DNA of 57,723 nucleotides. Source: Acidimicrobiales bacterium. Lineage in GTDB: Bacteria > Actinomycetota > Acidimicrobiia > Acidimicrobiales > UBA8592. Under the pieces are notes generated by a model that saw only the letters and a list, made by a program, of their open reading frames with translations, was not told the DNA's origin and did not search any database. Below are positions 20,496 through 29,008 of this stretch, one piece after another. Where the stretch lies: contig JAKMEQ010000005.1 of assembly GCA_022425805.1 (NCBI GenBank), forward strand, positions 1 to 57,723, in the 5' to 3' direction. Made by a program: the position numbers and the translations under genes. The number at the start of each line of letters is the position of its first letter. Within the stretch, counting starts at the first letter, position 1.

Positions 20496-21845
20496 ATGGC
20501 AGCCAGCGTTTTGAACATGTTCAGAGTGGAGGATCTAAGAAATAAAGTCCTCTTTACCTTGAGCATGATCTTTATTTATCGTATTGGTTGCTTTATTCCA
20601 GCACCTGGAATAGATATTGATGCCATTCAGCTCTTGAAAGAGACAACTGATGAGAACGGAGGAGCATTAGCATTCCTTCGGCTATTCTCTGGGGGTGCAT
20701 TAACCCAGTTTGCAATTTTTGCTTTGGGTATTATGCCATACATTACTGCATCGATCATTATGCAGATCCTCGGTGTAGTTATCCCACGGGTAGAACAATG
20801 GCAACAAATGGGGGCAGTGGGTCAGAAAAAAATTACCCAGGCAACTCGATATCTGACAATGGGAATAGCTGTTCTCCAGTCGACTGCATTTGCATTCCTG
20901 TTCCATAACGGCGGTGGCGGTTTTGGCAGTGGCCCAAGCAGCGGAACCCGTCTAGACCTTCTTCCTAAATTTACTGCTCCCCGCGTAGCGCTCGTGGTGT
21001 TAACCCTTACAGCGGGAACAGCATTGCTCATGTGGATGGGAGAACTTATCAGCCAAAAGGGCATTGGTAACGGGATGTCGATAATTATCTTTGCTTCGGT
21101 TGTTTCGTCTTTACCCAATCAAGGGGCACTCGTTCGAACTGACGCAGGATTGGGTGGACTGATCGGAGTTATAATCCTATTCACTGCACTCTTAGCGGGG
21201 ATCGTTTTTGTTGAACAAGGTCAGCGACGAATTCCTGTGCAATTTGCAAAAAGAGTTGTAGGGCGAAAACAATTTGGTGGCCAGAATACATATATTCCCC
21301 TGAAGGTAAATCAATCAGGTGTTATTCCGATCATATTTGCTAGTTCTGTGCTCTACCTTCCACAGCTTCTCGTTTCTGTGCTGCCATCGGATAGCGACCC
21401 AGCGAATAAAACGTGGGGAGAGTCAATCCAGAGCTGGATTGATAGCAATCTTGTCGTTAGTGATAGTCCTTTTTACCTACTATTTTTTGGTTTGTTGATT
21501 ATCGGCTTCTCATATTTCTACACTGCTATTACATTCGATCCGGTCAAGCAGGCTGACACAATCCGGAAACAAGGGGGGTTCATCCCAGGTATACGCCCTG
21601 GCCCTCAAACAGAAAGATATTTGGGCAAGATACTGAACCGGATTACCCTTGCTGGTGCTGTCTTTATAGCGCTTGTTGCGCTGCTGCCAACATTCATTCT
21701 TGCTAAAGTCCTTGATCAAGGAAATGTTGGACAGGTTTCCTTCGGTGGTATTTCAATTCTTATTGCAGTTGGAGTTGCCCTCGAAACTATGAAACAGATC
21801 GATAGCCAATTGATGATGAGAAACTATGAAGGGTTCCTCAAATGA
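20496..21845 (+). CDS. secY: Protein translocase channel subunit SecY
   Basis: SecY forms the membrane channel for secreted and membrane proteins with SecE and SecG. The 449-aa protein has about ten hydrophobic segments. Signatures are RIGCFIPAPGID near residue 30, FSGGALTQFAIFALGIMPYI (TM2 and plug region), GNGMSIIIFASVVSSLP, QRRIPVQFAKR in the cytoplasmic C4 loop, and QADTIRKQGGFIPGIRPG in the C5 loop that binds SecA. The spacer before TM4 is unusually glycine- and serine-rich (HNGGGGFGSGPSSGT). AGGAG precedes the ATG, and adk follows after 37 bases. Confidence 0.98.
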   Translation: MAASVLNMFRVEDLRNKVLFTLSMIFIYRIGCFIPAPGIDIDAIQLLKETTDENGGALAFLRLFSGGALTQFAIFALGIMPYITASIIMQILGVVIPRVEQWQQMGAVGQKKITQATRYLTMGIAVLQSTAFAFLFHNGGGGFGSGPSSGTRLDLLPKFTAPRVALVVLTLTAGTALLMWMGELISQKGIGNGMSIIIFASVVSSLPNQGALVRTDAGLGGLIGVIILFTALLAGIVFVEQGQRRIPVQFAKRVVGRKQFGGQNTYIPLKVNQSGVIPIIFASSVLYLPQLLVSVLPSDSDPANKTWGESIQSWIDSNLVVSDSPFYLLFFGLLIIGFSYFYTAITFDPVKQADTIRKQGGFIPGIRPGPQTERYLGKILNRITLAGAVFIALVALLPTFILAKVLDQGNVGQVSFGGISILIAVGVALETMKQIDSQLMMRNYEGFLK

Positions 21846-21882
21846 TACTTTTGTCCCATATGGGCCCCTTCGAAAGTCTTCC

Positions 21883-22446
21883 ATGTCGATAGGGATAGTG
21901 ATCCTAGGCCGACAGGGGGCTGGTAAGGGAACTCAAGCTGAAAGAATCTCCGAGACGTTTGGAGTTGTGCATATAAGCACTGGAGACATGTTAAGGGCTG
22001 CAACTACAGAAGGTACCGAGCTCGGGCTTGAAGCAAAGTTAATAATGGATGCTGGCAATCTTGTTCCTGACGATGTCATTAATGGAATCGTCAAAGAACG
22101 CCTTCTCAAAGATGATGCTCAACGTGGTGGATTTCTTTTGGATGGTTTCCCAAGGACAGTTGGGCAGGCAGAAGCTCTATCTGGCTATGTCGAGGGAAAA
22201 CTCCAGTTAGCTATAAATCTCGACGTTCCTATTGGAGAGGTAATCACACGTATGCTGGAGCGAGGGCGCGACGATGATACAACTGAAGCAATTACCCGTC
22301 GTCTCGAACTGTACGAGGTAGAGACAGCCCCCTTGTTAGATTGGTTTTCAGATCGAGGGATTCTCGAGGTTGTAGATGGGAGTGGCGCAGAGGAAGCAGT
22401 CTTTGAGCGTTTGGTTTCTGTCGTCGGTAAAGTTCAAGCAGAATGA
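21883..22446 (+). CDS. adk: Adenylate kinase, short form
   Basis: Adenylate kinase interconverts ATP + AMP and 2 ADP. The ATG at 21883 gives MSIGIVILGRQGAGKGTQAE, with the P-loop at residues 9-16, and a product of 187 aa. HISTGDMLRAA is the AMP-binding segment and GFLLDGFPRTVGQAEAL the core signature. The LID is short (ERGRDDDTTEAITRRLELYE) with no zinc-binding insertion. A longer in-frame reading from 21826 overlaps secY. map, which often follows adk in Actinobacteria, is absent here. Confidence 0.96.
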   Translation: MSIGIVILGRQGAGKGTQAERISETFGVVHISTGDMLRAATTEGTELGLEAKLIMDAGNLVPDDVINGIVKERLLKDDAQRGGFLLDGFPRTVGQAEALSGYVEGKLQLAINLDVPIGEVITRMLERGRDDDTTEAITRRLELYEVETAPLLDWFSDRGILEVVDGSGAEEAVFERLVSVVGKVQAE

Positions 22447-22579
22447 ATAGCGTGTTACCAATATTGCAAAACATGAGGGTTTACGGGTTGGTGAGTAGGT
22501 GTAACGACGGTAGGATTCCCTGTTGGCTTCGCGCGCTTTTGCAAGCCTCGGAAAACGTCAAAAGTTACTAAAAAGGAGT

Positions 22580-22810
22580 ATGACACTGACGAAATCAAAG
22601 GAAGATGCGATCGTAATGGAGGGGACAGTAGTCGAACCTCTTCCAAATGCGATGTTTCGTGTTGAGCTTGAAAATGGGCATAAAGTTCTGGCCCATATTT
22701 CTGGCAAGATGCGAATGCACTATATACGGATCCTTCCTGGGGATAAAGTTCAGGTAGAGTTGACTCCCTATGATCTTGAACGTGGTCGGATCACCTATCG
22801 GTATAAATAA
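22580..22810 (+). CDS. infA: Translation initiation factor IF-1
   Basis: IF-1 occupies the A site during initiation. The OB-fold core [20 protein letters not shown] is followed by [20 protein letters not shown] and [23 protein letters not shown], near identical to the family. The start is uncertain: the ATG at 22580 is only one base from the AAGGAG at 22573-22578, whereas a CTG at 22586 has a spacing of 7 and gives [13 protein letters not shown], closer to the usual 71-74 aa. With ATG the product is 76 aa, with CTG 74 aa. A 133-base spacer separates it from adk. Confidence 0.95.
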   Translation: MTLTKSKEDAIVMEGTVVEPLPNAMFRVELENGHKVLAHISGKMRMHYIRILPGDKVQVELTPYDLERGRITYRYK

Positions 22811-22832
22811 GTGTCAGGTTTAAAGGTAAGGT

Positions 22833-22946
22833 ATGAAAGTTCGAACAAGCGTAAAACGAATGTGTGATAAATGTCGGGTAATACGCCGGCAAGGTGTCGT
22901 TCGCGTTATCTGTGCCAACCCTCGACATAAGCAAAGGCAGGGTTAG
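22833..22946 (+). CDS. rpmJ: 50S ribosomal protein L36, zinc-binding form
   Basis: L36 is the smallest 50S protein. The 37-aa product reads [14 protein letters not shown], then [20 protein letters not shown] and RQG. It has the full zinc motif with C11, C14, C27 and H32, so it is the C+ form. AAGGTAAGG lies just upstream. The stop TAG at 22944-22946 directly abuts the rpsM ATG at 22947. infA-rpmJ-rpsM is the standard bacterial order. Confidence 0.97.
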   Translation: MKVRTSVKRMCDKCRVIRRQGVVRVICANPRHKQRQG

Positions 22947-23324
22947 ATGGCTCGTATTGCTGGGGTGGATATTCCTCGTGAAAAAAGAACTGTGATTTCC
23001 CTGACCTATATCTATGGGGTCGGTAGAACTCTTGCATCACTTGTTTGTGAAGCTACAGGAATAGATGAGCAGACGCGTGTAAAGAACCTGACTGATGAGG
23101 AAGTAGCGAAGTTGCGTGGTTATATTGAAGGTGAGCTCCGAGTCGAAGGTGATCTTCGCCGAGAGGTTTCTCAAGATATCAAAAGAAAAATGGAGATTGG
23201 CTGCTATCAAGGTCTCCGACACAGGAGAGGGTTACCGGTTCGGGGACAACGAACCCATACGAATGCTAGAACTCGTAAAGGTCCAAAGAAGACAGTTGCT
23301 GGGAAAAAGAAGGTGCTGAAGTAA
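22947..23324 (+). CDS. rpsM: 30S ribosomal protein S13
   Basis: S13 is a 30S head protein that bridges to the 50S subunit and touches P-site tRNA. The 125-aa product has [39 protein letters not shown], and the conserved basic end [30 protein letters not shown]. It starts right after the rpmJ stop codon, and rpsK follows after two bases. Confidence 0.98.
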   Translation: MARIAGVDIPREKRTVISLTYIYGVGRTLASLVCEATGIDEQTRVKNLTDEEVAKLRGYIEGELRVEGDLRREVSQDIKRKMEIGCYQGLRHRRGLPVRGQRTHTNARTRKGPKKTVAGKKKVLK

Positions 23325-23326
23325 TT

Positions 23327-23725
23327 ATGGCTGAATCAAATACTGCCCCTCGTAGATCACGTAAACGAGAACGAAAGAATATCGCTCATGGTGTCGCCCA
23401 TATTAAAAGCTCGTTCAATAATACGATTGTCTCTATAAGCGATCAACATGGGAATATTCTCGCGTGGGCATCTGCTGGAAATGTCGGGTTCAAGGGTTCT
23501 CGTAAGAGTACGCCTTTCGCAGCTCAACTTGCCGCTGAACAGTGCGCGCGACGGGCAATGGAGCATGGAATCAGAAAAGTCGATGTTCAAGTAAAGGGTC
23601 CAGGCTCTGGACGTGAGACAGCTATTCGTTCTCTGCAAACAGCAGGGATTGAAGTAACAGGAATTAAAGATGTTACACCTATACCTCATAATGGATGCCG
23701 CCTAGTCAAACGTCGGAGAGTGTAA
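23327..23725 (+). CDS. rpsK: 30S ribosomal protein S11
   Basis: S11 is part of the 30S platform near the mRNA exit. The 132-aa product shows [50 protein letters not shown], and the end [17 protein letters not shown] with the conserved Asn-Gly that is modified to isoaspartate in other bacteria. rpsD begins one base after its stop. Confidence 0.98.
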   Translation: MAESNTAPRRSRKRERKNIAHGVAHIKSSFNNTIVSISDQHGNILAWASAGNVGFKGSRKSTPFAAQLAAEQCARRAMEHGIRKVDVQVKGPGSGRETAIRSLQTAGIEVTGIKDVTPIPHNGCRLVKRRRV

Positions 23726-23726
23726 G

Positions 23727-24344
23727 ATGTCACGTTATACAGGTCCTAAGGCACGTGTTTCTAGACGTTTAGGAATGAATGTTTGGGGTACCAAGGGCGA
23801 GACCATTGCTCTCGAAAAGCGCCCATACCCTCCTGGTGAGCATGGGCGTACTAGACGCAGAGGTAACTCTTCAGAGTATCTTCTGCAATTACAAGAAAAG
23901 CAAAAAGCGCGGTTCACTTATGGATTAACTGAACGGCAATTCCGCAATATCTTCAAAGAAGCGAACCGCCGTGAGGGTGTTACCGGTGACAACATGCTTA
24001 GCTATCTTGAACTTCGACTTGACAATTTCGTTTACCGGGCTGGTTGGGCAGCGACTCGCCCACAGGCTAGACAGTTTGTTAACCATGGGCATTTGCATGT
24101 TAATGGTCAAAGGGTAGATATTCCTAGTTATCGACTTCGTAAAGATGATGAAGTGACCTTGAAAGAAAAAGCCCGTGAAATGATCGTCATCCAATGGAAT
24201 AAGGACGTGTTAGATCGAAATGTACCCGCATGGATGGATATCATTGAAGATGGTTTTGGAGCTCGTGTTAGAGAAGTTCCATTCCGTGAACAGATTGATA
24301 TCCCTATACGTGAACAGCTCATTGTCGAGTTGTACAGCAAATAA
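23727..24344 (+). CDS. rpsD: 30S ribosomal protein S4, cysteine-free form
   Basis: S4 nucleates 30S assembly and works in decoding accuracy. The 205-aa product begins MSRYTGPKARVSRRLGMNVW and contains KRPYPPGEHG, the S4 RNA-binding domain LDNFVYRAGWAATRPQARQF-VNHGHLHVNGQRVDIPSY and the C-terminal IREQLIVELYSK. There is no cysteine in the N-terminal region, so this is the zinc-free (C-) form. In E. coli S4 represses the alpha operon. A 55-base gap precedes rpoA. Confidence 0.97.
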   Translation: MSRYTGPKARVSRRLGMNVWGTKGETIALEKRPYPPGEHGRTRRRGNSSEYLLQLQEKQKARFTYGLTERQFRNIFKEANRREGVTGDNMLSYLELRLDNFVYRAGWAATRPQARQFVNHGHLHVNGQRVDIPSYRLRKDDEVTLKEKAREMIVIQWNKDVLDRNVPAWMDIIEDGFGARVREVPFREQIDIPIREQLIVELYSK

Positions 24345-24399
24345 TCAAATATAACTAAAACAACTAACTATTAAATAAGAAGCCCATGAGGTGAAAATC

Positions 24400-25338
24400 A
24401 TGCTTGTGATCCAAAGACCAACAATTGAATCCATTAACGAGGAAACTGCGAATAAGCAAAAATTTACAGTTTCCCCACTCGAGCCTGGATTTGGCCATAC
24501 CCTTGGCAACTCACTTCGGAGAACACTTCTCTCGTCGATTCCTGGGGCTGCCATCACTCAAGTCAATTTTGATGAAGCCATACATGAATTTGATGTAATT
24601 GATGGAGTATACGAAGATGTTACAGATATTTTGCTGAACCTTAAAGACATTGTTCTTAGGTTAGAAGGTGAAGATCCTGTCGTTCTTCGCTTAGAGGCTG
24701 ATGGACCAGGAGAAGCTACCGCCGGTCAGTTTAATGCAAGCGCAGATGTTGAGATTCTGAATCCTGACCTCGAGATCGCTACGTTGAGTCAAAAAGGTCG
24801 ACTTGGAATGGATGTGACTATCGAAAAAGGTAGAGGGTATGTCTCTGCTGAAGGAAATAAGACTTCAACCATAGTCGGACAAGTACCTGTCGATTCTATA
24901 TTCTCACCAGTTCGACGGGTTAGCTTCGAAGTAGAACCAACCCGAGTAGAACAATCAAATGACTTTGACCGTCTAACGTTAGAAATTGAGACGGATGGCT
25001 CAATAACCCCTCGAGAGGCGCTTGCATCAGCAGGAGGAACGCTTCGGAATCTAATCCAATTAGTAGAGGAAATGAGTGACGAGCCTCAGAGCCTAGAGCT
25101 GACCGAAGTAGTTACTGGGGCAGCTGGTTCCCCCGATCTTGAATTAGGGATAGAGAACCTTGATCTCTCGGAGCGTCCTAATAACTGCCTTAAGCGGGCA
25201 CAGGTTAATACAATCGGTGAACTTTTACTTAAGTCAGAGGCTGATCTCTTATCAATAACTAACTTTGGCCAAAAGTCTCTTGACGAAATAATCGAAAAAC
25301 TTGATGAGCGTGGATTTACTCTCGCTCTTAAAGATTAG
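24400..25338 (+). CDS. rpoA: RNA polymerase alpha subunit
   Basis: The alpha subunit dimer starts RNA polymerase assembly and its C-terminal domain touches UP elements and activators. I use the ATG at 24400 ([20 protein letters not shown]) because GAGGTG at 24388-24393 is correctly spaced for it; a GTG at 24391 lies inside that site. The product is 312 aa. [20 protein letters not shown] is the N-terminal dimer signature. The C-terminal domain reads [20 protein letters not shown], then [24 protein letters not shown]. rplQ follows after 8 bases. Confidence 0.98.
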   Translation: MLVIQRPTIESINEETANKQKFTVSPLEPGFGHTLGNSLRRTLLSSIPGAAITQVNFDEAIHEFDVIDGVYEDVTDILLNLKDIVLRLEGEDPVVLRLEADGPGEATAGQFNASADVEILNPDLEIATLSQKGRLGMDVTIEKGRGYVSAEGNKTSTIVGQVPVDSIFSPVRRVSFEVEPTRVEQSNDFDRLTLEIETDGSITPREALASAGGTLRNLIQLVEEMSDEPQSLELTEVVTGAAGSPDLELGIENLDLSERPNNCLKRAQVNTIGELLLKSEADLLSITNFGQKSLDEIIEKLDERGFTLALKD

Positions 25339-25346
25339 GACTCACG

Positions 25347-25700
25347 ATGGTTGGGAAACCAAAGAAAGGTCGCCGATTCGGTGGTAGCTCTGCCCATCAA
25401 AAAGCAATGATGGGGAATTTAGTTGCTTCGCTAATAGCAGCAGAAGGAATCGTGACTACTGAAGCGAAGGCTAAGGCTATGCGCCCTATCGCTGAAAAAA
25501 TTATTACGAAAGCGAAAAAAGGTGGACTTCACAATCACCGTCAGATTCTGGCTTTCCTCCGCGATCAGGAAATAACTGACAAGCTGATGGAGGATGTAGG
25601 TCCACGTTACGCTGACCGACCGGGAGGCTATACAAGAATTCTCAAGGTAGGCCCCCGATATGGTGATAACGCTCCTATGGCTCGCATCGAGCTCGTCTGA
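25347..25700 (+). CDS. rplQ: 50S ribosomal protein L17
   Basis: L17 is a 50S protein at the tunnel-exit side. The 117-aa product contains [35 protein letters not shown] and the family end [25 protein letters not shown]. The N-terminus is [13 protein letters not shown] rather than the MRHRK-type start of E. coli, as is common in Actinobacteria. It closes the alpha operon; truA starts 24 bases later. Confidence 0.97.
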   Translation: MVGKPKKGRRFGGSSAHQKAMMGNLVASLIAAEGIVTTEAKAKAMRPIAEKIITKAKKGGLHNHRQILAFLRDQEITDKLMEDVGPRYADRPGGYTRILKVGPRYGDNAPMARIELV

Positions 25701-25707
25701 AGTCAAT

Positions 25708-25721
25708 CCCAGGTATCTGGG
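25708..25721 (+). other. Small hairpin before truA
   Basis: CCCAG (25708-25712) and CTGGG (25717-25721) form a 5-bp stem around GTAT, ending three bases before the truA ATG at 25725. There is no clear Shine-Dalgarno in the 24-base spacer, so truA may depend on coupling to rplQ, and the hairpin could lower its translation. No T-run follows, so it is not a standard terminator. Function is inference. Confidence 0.35.
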
Positions 25722-25724
25722 TTC

Positions 25725-26525
25725 ATGACACGACCGGAATCTCCTATAATCAAGCCACCACCTGAGGGTGAGGAAAGGTACAGGATGTCCATCGCATACG
25801 ATGGGCTTCCATTTCGTGGATTTGCGAAAAATCCTGGAGTAGAAACGGTAGAGGGTCTCTTACTGGAGTCTATAGAAAAAGTCTTGAGGGTTACTCCCGT
25901 ACTTGTATGTGCTGGCAGAACAGACGCAGGTGTTCATGCAAAAGCTCAGGTGATTTCCTTTGATGCCGCCCCATTTGAAATTCCTAGATTACAGAAAGCA
26001 TTGAATAGCCTTTGTTCACCTGCAGTTGTAGTTACATCTATCGAAAAAACAGAAGAGGACTTTAACGCTCGTTTTTCTGCAATAAGTAGGACATATCGGT
26101 ATCAAGTTCTCAATCAAGAGAATCCTGATCCATTCCGCTCTGCATACTCATGGCATGTCAGCGGTAAATTATCTGTCGAGGCAATGAATCTTGCCGGAAG
26201 TGCACTTATTGGAGAGCACGACTTTAGTTCTTTTTGCAGGAAAAGAACTGTCGAGATCGAAGGAAAAGAAATCGAAACTTCACTCAAAAGAGAAGTAAAA
26301 GAGTTACGTTGGGAAGTTATCGATGGGAATGGTCTTGAACTATGGATTACTGCAAGTGCGTTCTGCCACCAAATGGTTCGTTCTATTGCGGGGACCTTAA
26401 TTGATATCGGTTTGGGTAAGTTACAGGATCTCTCTATCAGCGAAATTCTAAATGCTCGTGATAGAAATAAAGCAGGTAGAGTTGCTCCTCCATATGGACT
26501 CACTCTATGGGAGGTAGAGTACTAG
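25725..26525 (+). CDS. truA: tRNA pseudouridine synthase A
   Basis: TruA makes pseudouridine at positions 38-40 of tRNA anticodon arms. The 266-aa protein has the catalytic motif GRTDAGVHAKAQV with Asp67, the fold signature SIAYDGLPFRGFAKNPGVET, the RYQVLNQENPDPFRSAYSWH segment and the C-terminal CHQMVRSIAGTLIDIGLGKL. The order rplQ-truA-rplM is widespread in Actinobacteria. The N-terminal ~18 residues (MTRPESPIIKPPPEGEERY) precede the conserved fold; a later start is possible. Confidence 0.96.
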   Translation: MTRPESPIIKPPPEGEERYRMSIAYDGLPFRGFAKNPGVETVEGLLLESIEKVLRVTPVLVCAGRTDAGVHAKAQVISFDAAPFEIPRLQKALNSLCSPAVVVTSIEKTEEDFNARFSAISRTYRYQVLNQENPDPFRSAYSWHVSGKLSVEAMNLAGSALIGEHDFSSFCRKRTVEIEGKEIETSLKREVKELRWEVIDGNGLELWITASAFCHQMVRSIAGTLIDIGLGKLQDLSISEILNARDRNKAGRVAPPYGLTLWEVEY

Positions 26526-26562
26526 TTTGTTTATGAAAAAAAATCTACTGAACAGGGCTCTA

Positions 26563-26590
26563 ACGGTTGTCTCATGGGGTCAACAACCGT
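26563..26590 (+). other. Hairpin in the rplM leader
   Basis: ACGGTTGT (26563-26570) and ACAACCGT (26583-26590) form a perfect 8-bp stem with a 12-base loop, in the 134-base spacer between truA and rplM. There is no T-run after it, so a leader element for the rplM-rpsI operon is more likely than a truA terminator. L13 autoregulates its operon in other bacteria; a link here is only a suggestion. Confidence 0.4.
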
Positions 26591-26659
26591 ATCGTAGTAA
26601 GGTGCCGTCTTCAGTAAATGAAATGGTTCAAATTCCCAAAAATAAGATTAGAGAATAGT

Positions 26660-27112
26660 TTGTCTACATTTACACCTAAAAAATCTGAAATCGAAAGAGA
26701 TTGGTTTCTAGTCGACGCAGAAGGCCTTATTCTTGGCCGTATGGCTTCGGAAATAGCACAACTTCTTCGGGGGAAACATAAACCTACATTCGCACCACAC
26801 ATGGATGTTGGAGATCATGTGATTGTGATTAACGCTGAGAAAGTTATTCTGACTAGCGATAAAGCAAGCAAGAAAATGGTCTACCGACATACAGGTTTCC
26901 CAGGGGGAATCCGATCTAACTCGTACGCCGATTTACTGGAGAGAAAACCTGCAGAAATTGTTCGTCAAACAATCCGCGGGATGATTCCAAAAAATCGTCT
27001 CGGGCGCCAACAATTAAAAAAGCTACAAGTTTATGCTGGAGATACCCATCCGCATTCTGCTCAGAAGCCAGAGCTTTTGGTGCTTGAACAAGCCAAATCT
27101 CGAGAATCTTAA
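26660..27112 (+). CDS. rplM: 50S ribosomal protein L13
   Basis: L13 is an early-assembling 50S protein. I take the TTG at 26660, which gives [20 protein letters not shown] and 150 aa, matching the actinobacterial family start. An ATG at 26618 would add 14 residues without a homologous counterpart and without a Shine-Dalgarno. Conserved segments are [40 protein letters not shown] and [20 protein letters not shown]. Neither start has a strong ribosome-binding site. rpsI follows after 7 bases. Confidence 0.95.
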   Translation: MSTFTPKKSEIERDWFLVDAEGLILGRMASEIAQLLRGKHKPTFAPHMDVGDHVIVINAEKVILTSDKASKKMVYRHTGFPGGIRSNSYADLLERKPAEIVRQTIRGMIPKNRLGRQQLKKLQVYAGDTHPHSAQKPELLVLEQAKSRES

Positions 27113-27119
27113 AGGAATC

Positions 27120-27512
27120 ATGTCATCACAACTCGCACTAACAACCGGACGAAGGAAAAGGGCTGTTGCACGTGTCCGAGTCCGACTAGGAACAGGTACT
27201 CTAACGGTGAATGGCCGATCGCTTGAGGATTTTTTTCCATCTGATACTCACCGCATGATAATTACCGAACCTCTTCGAAATACAAAAACAGAAACATCCT
27301 ATGATATAGATGCAACTATTCATGGTGGGGGTTCTAGCGGCCAAGCCGGGGCTCTCCGATTAGGTATTTCCCGAGCCCTAGTCGATATCGATAGTGACTT
27401 TCGAGAAGATCTAAAGAAGTCTGGTTTCCTTACACGTGATTCTCGTAAGAAGGAATCTAAGAAGTACGGCTTAAAGAAAGCCCGTAAAGCTCCTCAATAC
27501 TCCAAGCGCTAA
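27120..27512 (+). CDS. rpsI: 30S ribosomal protein S9
   Basis: S9 reaches the P-site tRNA with its basic C-terminal tail. The ATG at 27120, with AAAGGA at 27111-27116 before it, gives [20 protein letters not shown] and 130 aa; a longer reading from 27033 overlaps rplM. The family core [40 protein letters not shown] and the end [19 protein letters not shown] are intact. Confidence 0.97.
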   Translation: MSSQLALTTGRRKRAVARVRVRLGTGTLTVNGRSLEDFFPSDTHRMIITEPLRNTKTETSYDIDATIHGGGSSGQAGALRLGISRALVDIDSDFREDLKKSGFLTRDSRKKESKKYGLKKARKAPQYSKR

Positions 27513-27619
27513 ATACCTTGATTTCCTTCTCAAGTGAATAAGATTCATTAAGGACTAATAGCTTGTTAAATTTGAAGTAGCTATGACATTCCGATCTCGG
27601 TATATTATTTCGGAGCAGT

Positions 27620-28948
27620 ATGACTCTTAAGTTTGGAACAGATGGCGTTCGCGGACGAGCATTTAGCGACTTGCAACCCGAGTGGGTTACTTTTCTAGCG
27701 CGGTCAGCAGCACAAGTTTTAAAAACAGAGACCGTTGTCGTAGGAACTGACGGACGGGAAAGCGGCCCCGCTTTCGTTCAAGCTCTTCGAGACGGATTCC
27801 AAGCAGAGGGGGTCGAGGTATTGACCATGGGAACAGTCCCAACACCAGCAGTTGCTCACATAGCAGCAACTCGCGGGATAGCTGGGGCCATGGTTTCAGC
27901 TTCACACAATCCATCTTCTGATAATGGCATCAAATTTTTTACTCCAGGAGGAAATAAATTAAATGATGAAGATCAAAAGCAGATTGAGGCCTTACTCGAA
28001 TCAGAAGATTTTCAGATTCATACACAGATAGATGTAAATCTGGCGCCCAGTCATGAACATTTGGTCCACGACTGGATAGCTTCTCTTCAAGAAAGTATTG
28101 ATGGGAGGAACTTCGAAGGGTTATCCGTGGTCATCGATTGTGCTAACGGTTCAGCATCGCACTTTGCTTACGAGGTGCTGCATAGTTTGGGGGCAGATGT
28201 CAAAAGCATCCATGATGCTCCAGATGGTTTGAATATTAATCATGACTGTGGGTCGACTAATCCTAGCTCTCTCCGGTCGGCGGTAGCAGAAATTGGCGCA
28301 GATCTTGGACTAGCGTTTGACGGTGATGCTGATCGAGTTCTTGCTGTCGACCAACAAGGCAGAATAATCGATGGTGACTACCTGATTGCTATATGTGCTG
28401 AGGATATGAAGCTTCGTCAACGCCTTCAAGGAAACACAACTGTTGTTACAGTCATGACAAATCTAGGTTTTCATCTAGCTATGAAAGAGAAAGGGATTCA
28501 AGTGCATGAAACTTCAGTCGGTGACCGTCATGTGCTAGCGGCACTTGAAAAGAACAAATGGTCATTGGGGGGTGAACAATCAGGGCATGTGATATTTCGC
28601 GACCTCTCTACTACAGGAGATGGGTTATTAACCGGTATTCAATTACTTGATGTAATTAAACGATCTGGCCTTGAGTTGGCTGACCTTGCTGACGCAGCCA
28701 TGATCCGTTACCCCCAAGTACTGAGACAAGTTAACATGCCAAAAGTGACCGTATCTGTGGAAGATTTCCTGATTGACGAGATACTAACTATTGAAAATGA
28801 ACTGGGAGAGAGTGGGAGAGTTCTTGTTCGACCATCAGGAACGGAACCAGTTCTTCGAATAATGGTTGAGGCAATCACTCATGAGCAAGCTGAAAATGGT
28901 GCCCAACGGCTAGTTTCGGCTGCAGAAACGTTTTTTGCTTCATCCTAA
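27620..28948 (+). CDS. glmM: Phosphoglucosamine mutase
   Basis: GlmM converts glucosamine-6-phosphate to glucosamine-1-phosphate for UDP-GlcNAc and peptidoglycan synthesis. The 442-aa protein has the active-site loop SASHNPSSDNGIKFF with Ser95, the metal-binding loop DGDADR at residues 234-239, the sugar-binding GGEQSGHVIF, and the phosphate-binding VRPSGTEPVLRIMVEA near the end. GGAG lies at 27612-27615, four bases before the ATG. It follows rpsI after 107 bases and precedes glmS, as in mycobacteria. Confidence 0.97.
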   Translation: MTLKFGTDGVRGRAFSDLQPEWVTFLARSAAQVLKTETVVVGTDGRESGPAFVQALRDGFQAEGVEVLTMGTVPTPAVAHIAATRGIAGAMVSASHNPSSDNGIKFFTPGGNKLNDEDQKQIEALLESEDFQIHTQIDVNLAPSHEHLVHDWIASLQESIDGRNFEGLSVVIDCANGSASHFAYEVLHSLGADVKSIHDAPDGLNINHDCGSTNPSSLRSAVAEIGADLGLAFDGDADRVLAVDQQGRIIDGDYLIAICAEDMKLRQRLQGNTTVVTVMTNLGFHLAMKEKGIQVHETSVGDRHVLAALEKNKWSLGGEQSGHVIFRDLSTTGDGLLTGIQLLDVIKRSGLELADLADAAMIRYPQVLRQVNMPKVTVSVEDFLIDEILTIENELGESGRVLVRPSGTEPVLRIMVEAITHEQAENGAQRLVSAAETFFASS

Positions 28949-28974
28949 CTTGATTAAACGACTCCTATCGCGCG

Positions 28975-29002
28975 TTTGACCTGCTGTTGAAGTCTCTAGA
29001 AT
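28975..29002 (+). promoter_or_regulatory. Probable glmS promoter, leaderless
   Basis: TTTGAC (28975-28980), a 16-base spacer and TAGAAT (28997-29002) make a good sigma70/SigA-type promoter. The -10 box ends six bases before the glmS ATG at 29009, so transcription would start at or next to the A of the start codon. There is no Shine-Dalgarno. Both facts fit a leaderless mRNA, common in Actinobacteria. Confidence 0.6.
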
Positions 29003-29008
29003 GAACAC

